A stretch of 24,384 nucleotides of DNA, taken from contig JAJPHP010000073.1 in the NCBI GenBank assembly GCA_021325255.1, positions 1 through 24,384 on the forward strand, written 5' to 3'. A program made the position numbers and the translations under genes. The notes beneath the pieces are model-generated. The model saw nothing but the letters and a program-made list of their open reading frames with translations, did not search any database and was not told the DNA's origin. This DNA comes from Nitrososphaerota archaeon (GTDB taxonomy: Archaea; Thermoproteota; Nitrososphaeria; Nitrososphaerales; CADDZS01). Below are positions 8,387-15,463 of the stretch, piece after piece. Each line of letters starts with the position of its first letter. The first letter of the stretch is position 1.

Positions 8387-8601
8387 TCGAGCCGCAAGTT
8401 GATTTATCCAATGACAGAAACGGAATCGGCCGCTTCTTGGCTAGATTCCTTCAGTCGATGGGGAGAAACTAGAATTTTCGCTTCCAGATTTCTCTCTCTT
8501 TTTACTTCAAAAAGTAAGGCAGAGAATATAATGTGCTGTATAGTACGCGTGAGAAGCTAGCGAGTCCTGATAACAACGCACACGAAACCTCTGCCGCCGT
8601 G

Positions 8602-8609
8602 AAAAAAAA
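8602..8609 (-). terminator. Oligo-T terminator after the ketone carboxylase-like operon
   Basis: On the minus strand, a GC-rich segment (GCTCGCCCCCGC) is followed by eight T residues, about 40 bases past the stop of the gamma-like subunit. Archaeal RNA polymerase terminates at such T tracts. It separates the carboxylase genes from the BKACE gene. Confidence 0.5.
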
Positions 8610-8648
8610 GCGGGGGCGAGCAGGCTGGAAGGACTAGGAATGATGTTG

Positions 8649-8966
8649 CTACGTTGCCTTCAGCTTGTCAAGGTCTAGTTCTATATCATGACTTATAGGA
8701 TGCCCTGGAGGAAGTGGTTCCGTTTCCATCAGGGTGCCGCAGCCCGGACAGTAGAATTCCAGGATCCTGCACCAGTCCGGATCTGGCGAGAACGTATGCT
8801 TCCCTTCTATGAAGGGAGCGAATATCTCTCTCGGATCCCTTTCGTAAACCAAACAACCTTCTTTGTAGTTCTTTCTAGCCGGACCAATTATAGTATTGCA
8901 TTTAGAGCAGAGCCAATTCTCCTTGTCCAAGTCTACTGCCAGGTACTCCGTTACTTTAATCGCCAT
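8649..8966 (-). CDS. Acetone carboxylase gamma-like zinc-ribbon subunit
   Basis: From ATG 8966 the protein has 105 residues and a four-cysteine zinc ribbon: WLCSKCN (C20, C23) and FYCPGCG (C73, C76). It also has the NYKEG and RDPREIF elements and the acidic, Pro-rich tail TEPLPPGHPISHDIELD, all as I recall from acetone carboxylase gamma-type subunits. It is shorter than the Xanthobacter gamma subunit (about 168 residues), closer to the minimal versions beside many HyuA/HyuB pairs. A TTG at 8990 overlapping the hyuB stop (TTGA) is an alternative start adding eight residues; I prefer the ATG because the conserved part begins there. Tight coupling to hyuB supports a structural subunit of the complex. 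Its presence is the main reason to call this cluster a ketone carboxylase rather than a hydantoinase or oxoprolinase. Confidence 0.75.
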   Translation of the reverse strand: MAIKVTEYLAVDLDKENWLCSKCNTIIGPARKNYKEGCLVYERDPREIFAPFIEGKHTFSPDPDWCRILEFYCPGCGTLMETEPLPPGHPISHDIELDLDKLKAT

Positions 8967-8986
8967 GTCCTGCAACTCACAATCTC

Positions 8987-11050
8987 TCAATCAATTTTTG
9001 AAAATGGAATGGGCCACTCCCCGTAGTGCTTCAGCGCATCCGCCGGTGGCCGCTTTGCTTCCCACTCCTTGACGAATTCGCCGTAGGGTTTCCCCTGCCT
9101 CTTTCGCTTCTCTCTTTCATGTGCCCTCAGCTCTTCGGTCTTGGAATAGTCGATCTCGAAAGTCTTGTCATCGTAGACGACCTTGTAGACGTTTAGAGCT
9201 GCCCAACTTGAGACGACTCCCAATTTGAGGTCTTCGATGACCGACCTCGGATCCCGGTCGAGGACATCGCCATACCCCGCCGAGTTGGCGGAGCAGATTG
9301 CAAACAGGTCACCCTCGCTGAGATTCATCGTTGGATTTGTATTCGCGCCGACCATGAGCTCGCCGCGAAGTTCGCCCTTTCGCACGAGCTCGATGATGCG
9401 CAGCTCGCTATCCGGAACCTGATCAAGCTTTGAAATCCATTCCTTGTTGTTACTGTCGCCGTTCTTGAAGACGAGGAGTGGGCGGGTGGGAGATGGATAT
9501 CCGCCGAATACCCCCAGCGTGTGGGGAAACCTCGTACCACTTCCTCTAGTGGTCAGCGAGACCTTATCCACGTTGGCAACAAGCCAGCCGAAAGAAACAC
9601 CGCTTCCTCCTCTGAACTTGCCCGGGCCGCCCCCGTCTATGCTGAATTTTCGCCACAGTGTGACTATTGGAAGCGAAGATTCATCGAGTTCGCAATCAGC
9701 CGCAGTCGCGTACCCGCTGTAGTAAAATCCCGCCGAATCCAGCCCGTCAGAGTTGGGGCGGGCACCGCCTCCCTTGGAGTTGCCGATTACGACGAGCGTG
9801 TTTGTCACGTTCTTTCCCCATTGGTTCCTTCCAGAGAGTGTGACTCCCCTGCCCGCGCTGCCTAGTGGTAGGGCGAGAAACTCGTCCTTTCTGAAGTCCT
9901 CCGAAGAGTAGAGCGCCTTAATCAGGAGGAGCTGGATTGAATTGATCACCTGCGGGAGGAGGTACACGCTGTTTGAGATCGCGGCTTCGAGATTTGCATC
10001 AAGCAGTGAACCATGCGTCGTGCGAAACTCGAAGGCCTCAAGGCAACCCGCACTCGCCGGGACGTCGTTTAGAAAGTACTGGAAGGCCAGGCTCGCGAAT
10101 ACGGCCTCAACTTGGTGCTGGAATGAGTTGTACGAACCTGGGACCTGCGGGGACGCGTGCGTCATGTCGAATACCATGGACGACCCCTTCTTGACCAGCG
10201 TCAAAGGGAGTCGGACGAGCCCTTCCTCAGAACCAGCCGTGTCGACAAATGTCACGCACCTGAACGTGCCATCGGGTATCTTCCTTATTCTCTCCTTCAC
10301 CGTCGATGAGGTGGATTCGATGATCTTCCTCAGGAGACCGATGACGAATTCCCAGCCCTTCTTCTCCACAATCTCGAGGAGCCTATCGCGGAGCCTTGTG
10401 CACGCGACGACCTTTGCAGCGGTGTCGTTGGTCATCATCAGCGGGTACCTAACGCTGTTTTCGAAGAGCTCCACAATGTCTTTCCTGAGCTTAAAGTTCT
10501 CTCCTATCTTGAGGGGCGGGACCTTGAGGCCCTCATCGTACCTGCTCTTTGCAAACGTGGGCATCCCGCCGGGCTGTGTCGCCCCGGTTTCGGTCTCGTG
10601 GGCCGCCGCAGCAACCCAGGCTATCAGTTGTTCCTTGTGGAAAACGGGCATGAAGACTATCATGTCGGGGTTGTGTATCCCGCCGTAGATTGCCTCGTTG
10701 CAGAAGAATATGTCGCCGTCACGCACGCCTACGGTTGGTTCGTCGACGTAGTGTTTCAGCACGAACTTGATGGGAATGGAACCGGTGACGACGTGCATGT
10801 AGGTTCCCACCTCGGCCAGAGACAGGTCTCCGTTCGAAGTGTAGATCGAGTGCGCTGTGTCGCCCGCCTGGATTAGGGTCGAGATTCCAAGTTTTTTCAG
10901 TATCTCTCTAGATTCGTAGCAGGCGAGTTCAAGCCTTCTCGTGTAGATGGAAAAATCGACGGGATCGACTCTTTCCATGCACTTTACTTCGAATTCGCTT
11001 GGCTTCTCCGGCCGGAATCCTCTCTTGACAAGCTCCAAATCCAAAGGCAT
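8987..11050 (-). CDS. hyuB: HyuB / acetone carboxylase alpha-like subunit
   Basis: A 687-residue HyuB-family protein. The putative metal site is H126, D129 (GGIHNPDM) and H151 (AAAHETETGA). The spacing of 3 then 22 residues equals that of the metal ligands I recall for the acetone carboxylase alpha subunit (H150, D153, H175). The motif HETETGATQPGGMP also fits ketone carboxylases better than the HxxDxGGxxPGS form of hydantoinases. The Gly-rich ligand region GGGPGKFRGGSGVSFGW and the C-terminal RQGKPYGEFVKEWEAKRPP, followed by LKHYGEWP, are typical of the alpha subunit. It begins 9 bases after the hyuA stop, so the two are surely co-transcribed. Expected role: carboxylation of an activated enolate of a ketone with carboxyphosphate chemistry fed by HyuA. 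The true substrate is unknown: acetone, an aryl ketone or another small carbonyl compound. Confidence 0.85.
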   Translation of the reverse strand: MPLDLELVKRGFRPEKPSEFEVKCMERVDPVDFSIYTRRLELACYESREILKKLGISTLIQAGDTAHSIYTSNGDLSLAEVGTYMHVVTGSIPIKFVLKHYVDEPTVGVRDGDIFFCNEAIYGGIHNPDMIVFMPVFHKEQLIAWVAAAAHETETGATQPGGMPTFAKSRYDEGLKVPPLKIGENFKLRKDIVELFENSVRYPLMMTNDTAAKVVACTRLRDRLLEIVEKKGWEFVIGLLRKIIESTSSTVKERIRKIPDGTFRCVTFVDTAGSEEGLVRLPLTLVKKGSSMVFDMTHASPQVPGSYNSFQHQVEAVFASLAFQYFLNDVPASAGCLEAFEFRTTHGSLLDANLEAAISNSVYLLPQVINSIQLLLIKALYSSEDFRKDEFLALPLGSAGRGVTLSGRNQWGKNVTNTLVVIGNSKGGGARPNSDGLDSAGFYYSGYATAADCELDESSLPIVTLWRKFSIDGGGPGKFRGGSGVSFGWLVANVDKVSLTTRGSGTRFPHTLGVFGGYPSPTRPLLVFKNGDSNNKEWISKLDQVPDSELRIIELVRKGELRGELMVGANTNPTMNLSEGDLFAICSANSAGYGDVLDRDPRSVIEDLKLGVVSSWAALNVYKVVYDDKTFEIDYSKTEELRAHEREKRKRQGKPYGEFVKEWEAKRPPADALKHYGEWPIPFSKID

Positions 11051-11059
11051 GGTGCTGTC

Positions 11060-13201
11060 CTAACTACTCCTGAGCACTCCGTTGAAGTATTTGTCAATCG
11101 AGAATCTCCATCCAGGGCAGACCACGAACGTTGTCGTATCGGCCTCGACGATGGCCGGTCCCTCCACGACGTTTCCCGCCCGGAGCTTGGTCTGGTCGTA
11201 TACTCTTGTTTCCACGAACGACGACCTTTCGTCCCACAGCGCGGGGCGCTTTCCCTTCAACGCACTTCTCGGATCCTCGGCCTCCAAGTCGAACACCTTG
11301 AGCCTGGGTTTCAAGTGCGAGGGCACCATTGCAGACAGTCTTATGCTCTCCAGTCGAACGATCGAATCCGGGAATTCTACGTCGTACAGCCTCCGATACT
11401 CCTGCTTGAAATTGGACAGAATTTGTTTTGCATCGCTCGCGGATCGTATCTCTTTGACGGGCGAGACCACTCTGGTTACCATCATCTGAGTTTCGTAGCG
11501 CATGTCGAGGTCGCATGAGATCAGGATGTCAGAGGGCTTTGTCTCTCCATACGCTAGATCTTTGATCGCGAGTTGAGTCATCTCCTGTACTGCGCCGTTG
11601 AACTTTCCCGCGTATGTTGAGTAGAATTCGTCCAGCGGACTGTCCGGATTGTAAGCTGTTATCGCCACGCTCCTTTCGTAGGTGTGCTTTACGTCCATGG
11701 TCGAAGCGGAGAAGGCGTTGAAAACGCCGCTGAAGTAGGGGGTAAAGATCTGTTTTACGTTCAGTCTGTTGTTGATTCCGATGCAGTGCGCCGGGCCGGC
11801 CCCGCCCCAAGTGAAACCCGAGAACTCCCTCGGGTCCAACCCCTTCAGTGAAATGTCCGTGTAGATTTCGCCGCTCATGTTGTCGTCGATGATCTTCCTT
11901 ATTGCGAGCGCGGCTTCTTCCACGCTCACGCCCAGGCGGTCGGCAACTCTGTTCTTTATCGCTGCCTCCGCTTTTTCCCTGTTCAGTTTCATCTTGCCGC
12001 CCAGGAAGTACTTTTCATCTAGGTATCCTAGAATCAGGTCCGCGTCAGTTACGGTTGGCTCGGTCCCTCCCCTGTCGTAGCAGACCGGTCCGGGCGTCGA
12101 GCCAGCGCTGTACGGCCCGACTTCCAACCTCCCTCCGAGTGCCTCGTTGAACCAGGCAATCGACCCGCCTCCAGCGCCGATCGACCTGTTTTCGATGAAA
12201 GTAACATTGACAGGCCATCTGTCTATTACAGGCTCTGACTCGTAGCTTGCAACCTCTCCGCCAGAGATAATGCTCATGTTAAAGCTCGTGCCCCCCATTT
12301 CGGTCGTGATAACATTGGAGAGGCCGTAGTAGTTCTTCGCGAGGTACAGACACCCCAGCGTCCCCGCGACCGGCCCCGCGTTGTATGTCTCGATCGACCT
12401 TGTCTTGTCGGGAGCTGCCATGCCGCCTGTTCCGTGCACAAGGAGCAGCGGGTTTCTGTACCCAAGGCTCCTGAGCCTGTTTTCGAGCTTCGTTGTTTGC
12501 TCCTCAAACTCTCTGTGGAGGTACGCCTCGATCAACGCAGCCATTGTTCTCGGATACTCCATCCACTTTGGCTGCACTTCGCTTGAAAGGTATAGCGGAA
12601 TCACTCCTTCCCTGACCTCTTGTATTGACTCCCCTAGAGTCTGCTTGACGAGCTGCTCATTCTCTGGGTTCATGAAAGACCAGAGGAATGAGACGACAAT
12701 CGCCTGCACACCTCTCTGTCTGAGATAGTTCGCGGCCTGAATGATCTCCTCTCTCCGTGGGACGAGCAGCAGGTTTCCCAGCGAATCAGCTCTCTCCCGT
12801 ATTGGTACTACCATCTCGGGGTCTATCAGAGGCCTGGGGCTCTGGGCCTTCCCTGTCTTTCTCTTCTCGGTCCTTGGGAGTCCGTCGGCCCACTGTCTAG
12901 ATCTCCCGATGAACACGAGGTGCTGGAGCTGCTGGGTCGTAATCAGCCCGAGTTTTCTCCCCTTTCTCTGGATGAGGCTGTTAATCAGGTGGGTCGTCGA
13001 GTATCTCACAATTTCAGTTTCCTTGAGCAGATTCTCGACCGACGTCCCGTACTTTGTCACGGCGTCCTCAATAGATCCAATTATTCCGTTGGAGAGGTCG
13101 CCATAGGTAGTGAGCACCTTTCCCCAGGCGACTTCGCCATTTCTGTTGACGTAAGCATCTGTGAAAGTTCCGCCAACATCGATGTCTATGGTCGTTGTCA
13201 A
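11060..13201 (-). CDS. hyuA: HyuA / acetone carboxylase beta-like ATPase subunit
   Basis: From TTG 13201 the product has 713 residues, close to acetone carboxylase beta (about 717). The ASKHA-type phosphate loop IDVGGTFTDAYV starts at residue 7. Other family blocks are HGTGGMAAPDKTRSIETYNAGP, split over the actin-fold joint, then EMGGTSFNMSII, NRSIGAGGGSIAW and the C-terminal WGGAGPAHC with VVEGPAIVEADTTT. In the family this subunit uses ATP to phosphorylate the ketone enolate and/or bicarbonate. An open frame extends to 13255, but a TATA box lies inside that extension, so TTG 13201 must be the start. It leads the operon hyuA-hyuB-gamma. Family known, carboxylase function inferred from neighbours; a hydantoinase/5-oxoprolinase role remains possible. 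Confidence 0.85.
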   Translation of the reverse strand: MTTTIDIDVGGTFTDAYVNRNGEVAWGKVLTTYGDLSNGIIGSIEDAVTKYGTSVENLLKETEIVRYSTTHLINSLIQRKGRKLGLITTQQLQHLVFIGRSRQWADGLPRTEKRKTGKAQSPRPLIDPEMVVPIRERADSLGNLLLVPRREEIIQAANYLRQRGVQAIVVSFLWSFMNPENEQLVKQTLGESIQEVREGVIPLYLSSEVQPKWMEYPRTMAALIEAYLHREFEEQTTKLENRLRSLGYRNPLLLVHGTGGMAAPDKTRSIETYNAGPVAGTLGCLYLAKNYYGLSNVITTEMGGTSFNMSIISGGEVASYESEPVIDRWPVNVTFIENRSIGAGGGSIAWFNEALGGRLEVGPYSAGSTPGPVCYDRGGTEPTVTDADLILGYLDEKYFLGGKMKLNREKAEAAIKNRVADRLGVSVEEAALAIRKIIDDNMSGEIYTDISLKGLDPREFSGFTWGGAGPAHCIGINNRLNVKQIFTPYFSGVFNAFSASTMDVKHTYERSVAITAYNPDSPLDEFYSTYAGKFNGAVQEMTQLAIKDLAYGETKPSDILISCDLDMRYETQMMVTRVVSPVKEIRSASDAKQILSNFKQEYRRLYDVEFPDSIVRLESIRLSAMVPSHLKPRLKVFDLEAEDPRSALKGKRPALWDERSSFVETRVYDQTKLRAGNVVEGPAIVEADTTTFVVCPGWRFSIDKYFNGVLRSS

Positions 13202-13228
13202 AATTGGATTGAGATAATAGAGAGTGGC

Positions 13229-13242
13229 TATAAAAATCCGTT
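13229..13242 (-). promoter_or_regulatory. TATA box of the hyuA-hyuB-gamma operon
   Basis: The minus strand carries ACGGATTTTTATA, a BRE-like plus TATA element centred near 13232, about 31 bases upstream of the TTG at 13201. This predicts a transcript starting within a few bases of the start codon (near-leaderless). No Shine-Dalgarno sequence lies before the TTG, which agrees. Confidence 0.6.
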
Positions 13243-13352
13243 TGCCGCACTGCAAAAATTCAGCTTAGGAAACCCCGTACCTGTTCGTACTTCGTCTTTC
13301 CTCATCATCTTCTTCGCGCCCTGCAACGTCGTTGTTGCTAGTCCCCCTATGG

Positions 13353-13550
13353 TCACCCAGAAGTTTTTCTATCGCCGGTTGTCCTGATTGTCGTCCACAT
13401 GACCTCGTGGTGGCAATCTGGACACATCGTCGCGTACTTCTCCGAGTATGAAGAATCAGGGTCCTCCTCCTTTGCCACTTTAATCAGCCTCTTCGCCGCG
13501 ACGTCGCAAGCGCACGAGCAAAGAGGCCGCATTTCACAGAATCGGCACAT
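13353..13550 (-). CDS. Small Cys-rich, probably zinc-binding protein
   Basis: A 65-residue protein with cysteines arranged as CRFC (2, 5), CSCAC (11-15) and MCPDCHH (43-48): seven cysteines and two histidines, enough for one or two metal sites. The middle (17-40) is a charged helix. No family was recognised. A TATA-like box (TTTTATT, 13590-13596, minus strand) lies about 42 bases upstream and is flanked by TGAGAA/TTCTCA inverted repeats. It sits upstream of, and in the same direction as, the hyuA operon, with a 151-base gap containing the operon promoter, so it is a separate unit. It could be a small regulator or metal-handling protein. Real gene status is likely but not certain. Confidence 0.5.
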   Translation of the reverse strand: MCRFCEMRPLCSCACDVAAKRLIKVAKEEDPDSSYSEKYATMCPDCHHEVMWTTIRTTGDRKTSG

Positions 13551-13583
13551 CGGCGATGAAATCCCAATACATGTTGATAGTTG

Positions 13584-13625
13584 GTGAGAATAAAAGCAAG
13601 GAAGGCGATTCTCACTTTTGAGAAC
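13584..13625 (-). promoter_or_regulatory. Inverted-repeat operator candidate at the small Cys-rich protein promoter
   Basis: GTGAGAAT (13584-13591), ATTCTCAC (13608-13615) and TGAGAAC (13619-13625) form a triple array of one half-site. The last two make ATTCTCA-N4-TGAGAA, the same palindrome and spacing as at 23008-23027. The first half-site overlaps the TATA-like box of the gene starting at 13550. Confidence 0.45.
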
Positions 13626-14010
13626 AACCTCTTTGGGGATGTTGCTCTAAGAAGAAGCAGCAGCAGCACGCCGCGCTGTGAATGCGATGGCGGTCAAGAG
13701 GGCTCGCTTCGCAATCATGATTGGCCTCTTAGACTTTCCGATTCGCTATACTGACGAGCGAGTCCAAAAGACAGTGGAAAGGCGATTTCGCTTCCCATAT
13801 ACCATTCACAACCTTTACTTTGCTTCTAGTGCAGCATGGTATCGTTAACACTTGGCTGAGCATTTGAATGACTATCTCTGACTCCGCCCTTTCACGTCCT
13901 AATTACAGTTCGATTGAGCAGCCAAGCGTTCAATGATGATCTTGGTAGCGGACGACCCCAGGACTGGGAGGTCGATCTTTGTTGTCAGCCTACTCGGACC
14001 AAATTTGTCT
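13626..14010. other. Intergenic stretch past the broken SRPBCC gene
   Basis: No gene is supported. A 62-codon minus-strand frame ending at 13899 has no start signal of its own and overlaps the end of the SRPBCC gene; its tail lacks family-like sequence. A GAAGAAGCAGCAGCAGC trinucleotide run lies near 13650-13667. No RNA gene was recognised. Confidence 0.4.
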
Positions 14011-14478
14011 TCAGCTTGGGATCTGAGACGGGATACTCTCACGTTCCATCCTGACAAGATTTTCTTTGTCTTCTCGAAAGCCTTCATCGTAGAACTCTGT
14101 CATCAAGGCTCTCAATTCGTCGTCCGAGAGCTCAATCCCCGCTGCCGTCCGCTTCAGTCTCCGATGCAAGTGATTCCCGTCTTATCCCCCTTGGGGGATG
14201 TAATACTCAATGTCCCTCGAGCCGGTTAGCGGACCCTCCACGAAATCCATGGTAAATCCAACGGGAGGTAGAAATGTCAACATAGCTTTGTGATTGAACG
14301 CCACGTCCCGATTCTGTGATTCCCATGTAAGGACGATGGTCAATGGATCTGCTGTTCGCTCGGATTTCATGTTCTTCATACTTCTCGGATGCTTGTGATA
14401 TGTCTTAAAGCGGTTCAGTTCCCAGATTCTCTTGAGAGGAGCATCGAACACTCCTCCTTCATCTAAGATGAATACCAT
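14011..14478 (-). pseudogene. SRPBCC (START/Bet v 1-like) protein gene with two frame disruptions
   Basis: From ATG 14478 the protein reads as an SRPBCC small-ligand-binding fold: FDAPLKRIWEL, then LPPVGFTMDFVEGPLTGSRD and IEYYIPQGG, after which a TAA stops it at 14182. Dropping one G from the run of five gives YYIPQGDKTGITCIGD, the expected family continuation. A second one-base change near 14155 then returns to the original frame, with LKRTAAGIELSDDELR and a helix FYDEGFREDKENL matching the family's C-terminal helix, ending at 14011. The two opposite shifts restore a protein of about 155 residues. SRPBCC proteins bind hydrophobic ligands or act as cyclases; those of this type are common in Nitrososphaerota. 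The first disruption lies inside the 16-base near-palindrome ATCCCCC-TT-GGGGGAT (14184-14199), a known type of difficult sequence, so an error is quite possible. Confidence 0.6.
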
Positions 14479-14712
14479 GTTTCTTCGATTAGTCTCTCTC
14501 CCCCCTATGATTGAGACAAACTAAAATGAGGTCTTGCGTAGATAAATATACGAAGCTCGATCATCAAAACTGATAACAAGGAGATTTTCCCAACCATATA
14601 GAAACGTAACACTTTCCTCCTGGAAAGTATTCCTCTGCTTTCGTCTATTTCGATTGAGTAGCACAAGCACTTTGGAATATATGTACTCTAGCTGCTAATG
14701 CTCCTGCGGTAT

Positions 14713-15249
14713 TTATTCCGTTTTGCCTTCTTGCCGCTTCTTCTCTTCCTTGGGTCTCGACATAGCGTACAAATAGATGAATGTAGAAAACGCAGTGACG
14801 GCCAGGATGAAGAGGGCTAGATCATAATATCCCAAGAATCTAACACTGGCCACCAAAACCGCCACGGCGCTGTAGCCCACCGTCACCGGCATCATTTGCG
14901 GAGGTGCGCTGGGTTTCTCCACTCTCTCCTCTTCTTGTTTTTTCTTGGAGAGCGACATGCGCAACGAAAATGCCCCCAATCCACACAATGAGATCCCAAG
15001 AACAATTAAGAGGAAATCTTCCAAGCTACCGGTGGTCAGAGCTGCGCCAGATGAGAGAAAAAATACGAATCCAGCAGGCCCGTATATCCAGTCCACAGCA
15101 GCAAGAACAAAGAGAAAAGTGCCGACTCCGATGCCAGCGATACCCGCTGTACCAAGCAGAATTCGTTTGGATGACGAATTCAATGATTCACAAGATTCGC
15201 CTCTGACTTTTAGCTGAATTGCTCGCCATTTCTCATTTTGATCTTGCAC
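14713..15249 (-). CDS. Multi-helix membrane protein, unknown function
   Basis: 178 residues with four or five predicted membrane segments: about 29-50 (ILLGTAGIAGIGVGTFLFVL), 56-72, 76-97 (FLLIVLGISLCGLGAFSL), 121-140 and 143-163 (LALFILAVTAFSTFIYLY). A charged loop after the third (SKKKQEEERVEKPSAPP) and a basic C-terminus (RPKEEKKRQEGK) suggest cytoplasmic faces. The start is a GTG. TATGATAATC, about 35 bases upstream on the minus strand (15280-15289), could be the TATA box. No family was recognised and no functional partner is adjacent. Confidence 0.6.
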   Translation of the reverse strand: MQDQNEKWRAIQLKVRGESCESLNSSSKRILLGTAGIAGIGVGTFLFVLAAVDWIYGPAGFVFFLSSGAALTTGSLEDFLLIVLGISLCGLGAFSLRMSLSKKKQEEERVEKPSAPPQMMPVTVGYSAVAVLVASVRFLGYYDLALFILAVTAFSTFIYLYAMSRPKEEKKRQEGKTE

Positions 15250-15463
15250 GAAGCGAGGTAATAAACGAGGAATACGATTATCATAACTGAGAGTTGTAAA
15301 AATTTCTGATATGGTAGAAGCGAGATTTACAAGGGATACTTCAAATCGACGGGCAGTGGGCCAATCTCCAGACGGTTTGACTGTAATTTACAAAGCTTCC
15401 TTAGAATATCTCGAGAGAGTGGAGCCGCTTATTTTTGCAACGTTTCTTAGCAACAAGTACAAA

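Larger units (their letters stand above)
8342..8648. other. Intergenic region between the gamma-like subunit and BKACE
   Basis: No gene is supported. On the minus strand the region holds the T8 terminator at 8602-8609 and the TATA-like box at 8373-8386. The rest shows nothing recognisable. Confidence 0.5.

Noticed and set aside
9942..10688. 248-codon plus-strand frame
   Set aside because: Fully antisense to hyuB, which has a complete set of family motifs.
8987..13201. Hydantoinase or 5-oxoprolinase as the function of hyuA/hyuB
   Set aside because: Not excluded, but the adjacent gamma-like zinc ribbon, the HETETGA motif and the alpha-type C-terminus favour a ketone carboxylase.
13899..14087. 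62-codon minus-strand frame
   Set aside because: It overlaps the end of the broken SRPBCC gene in another frame and its tail lacks family-like sequence; more likely a chance frame.
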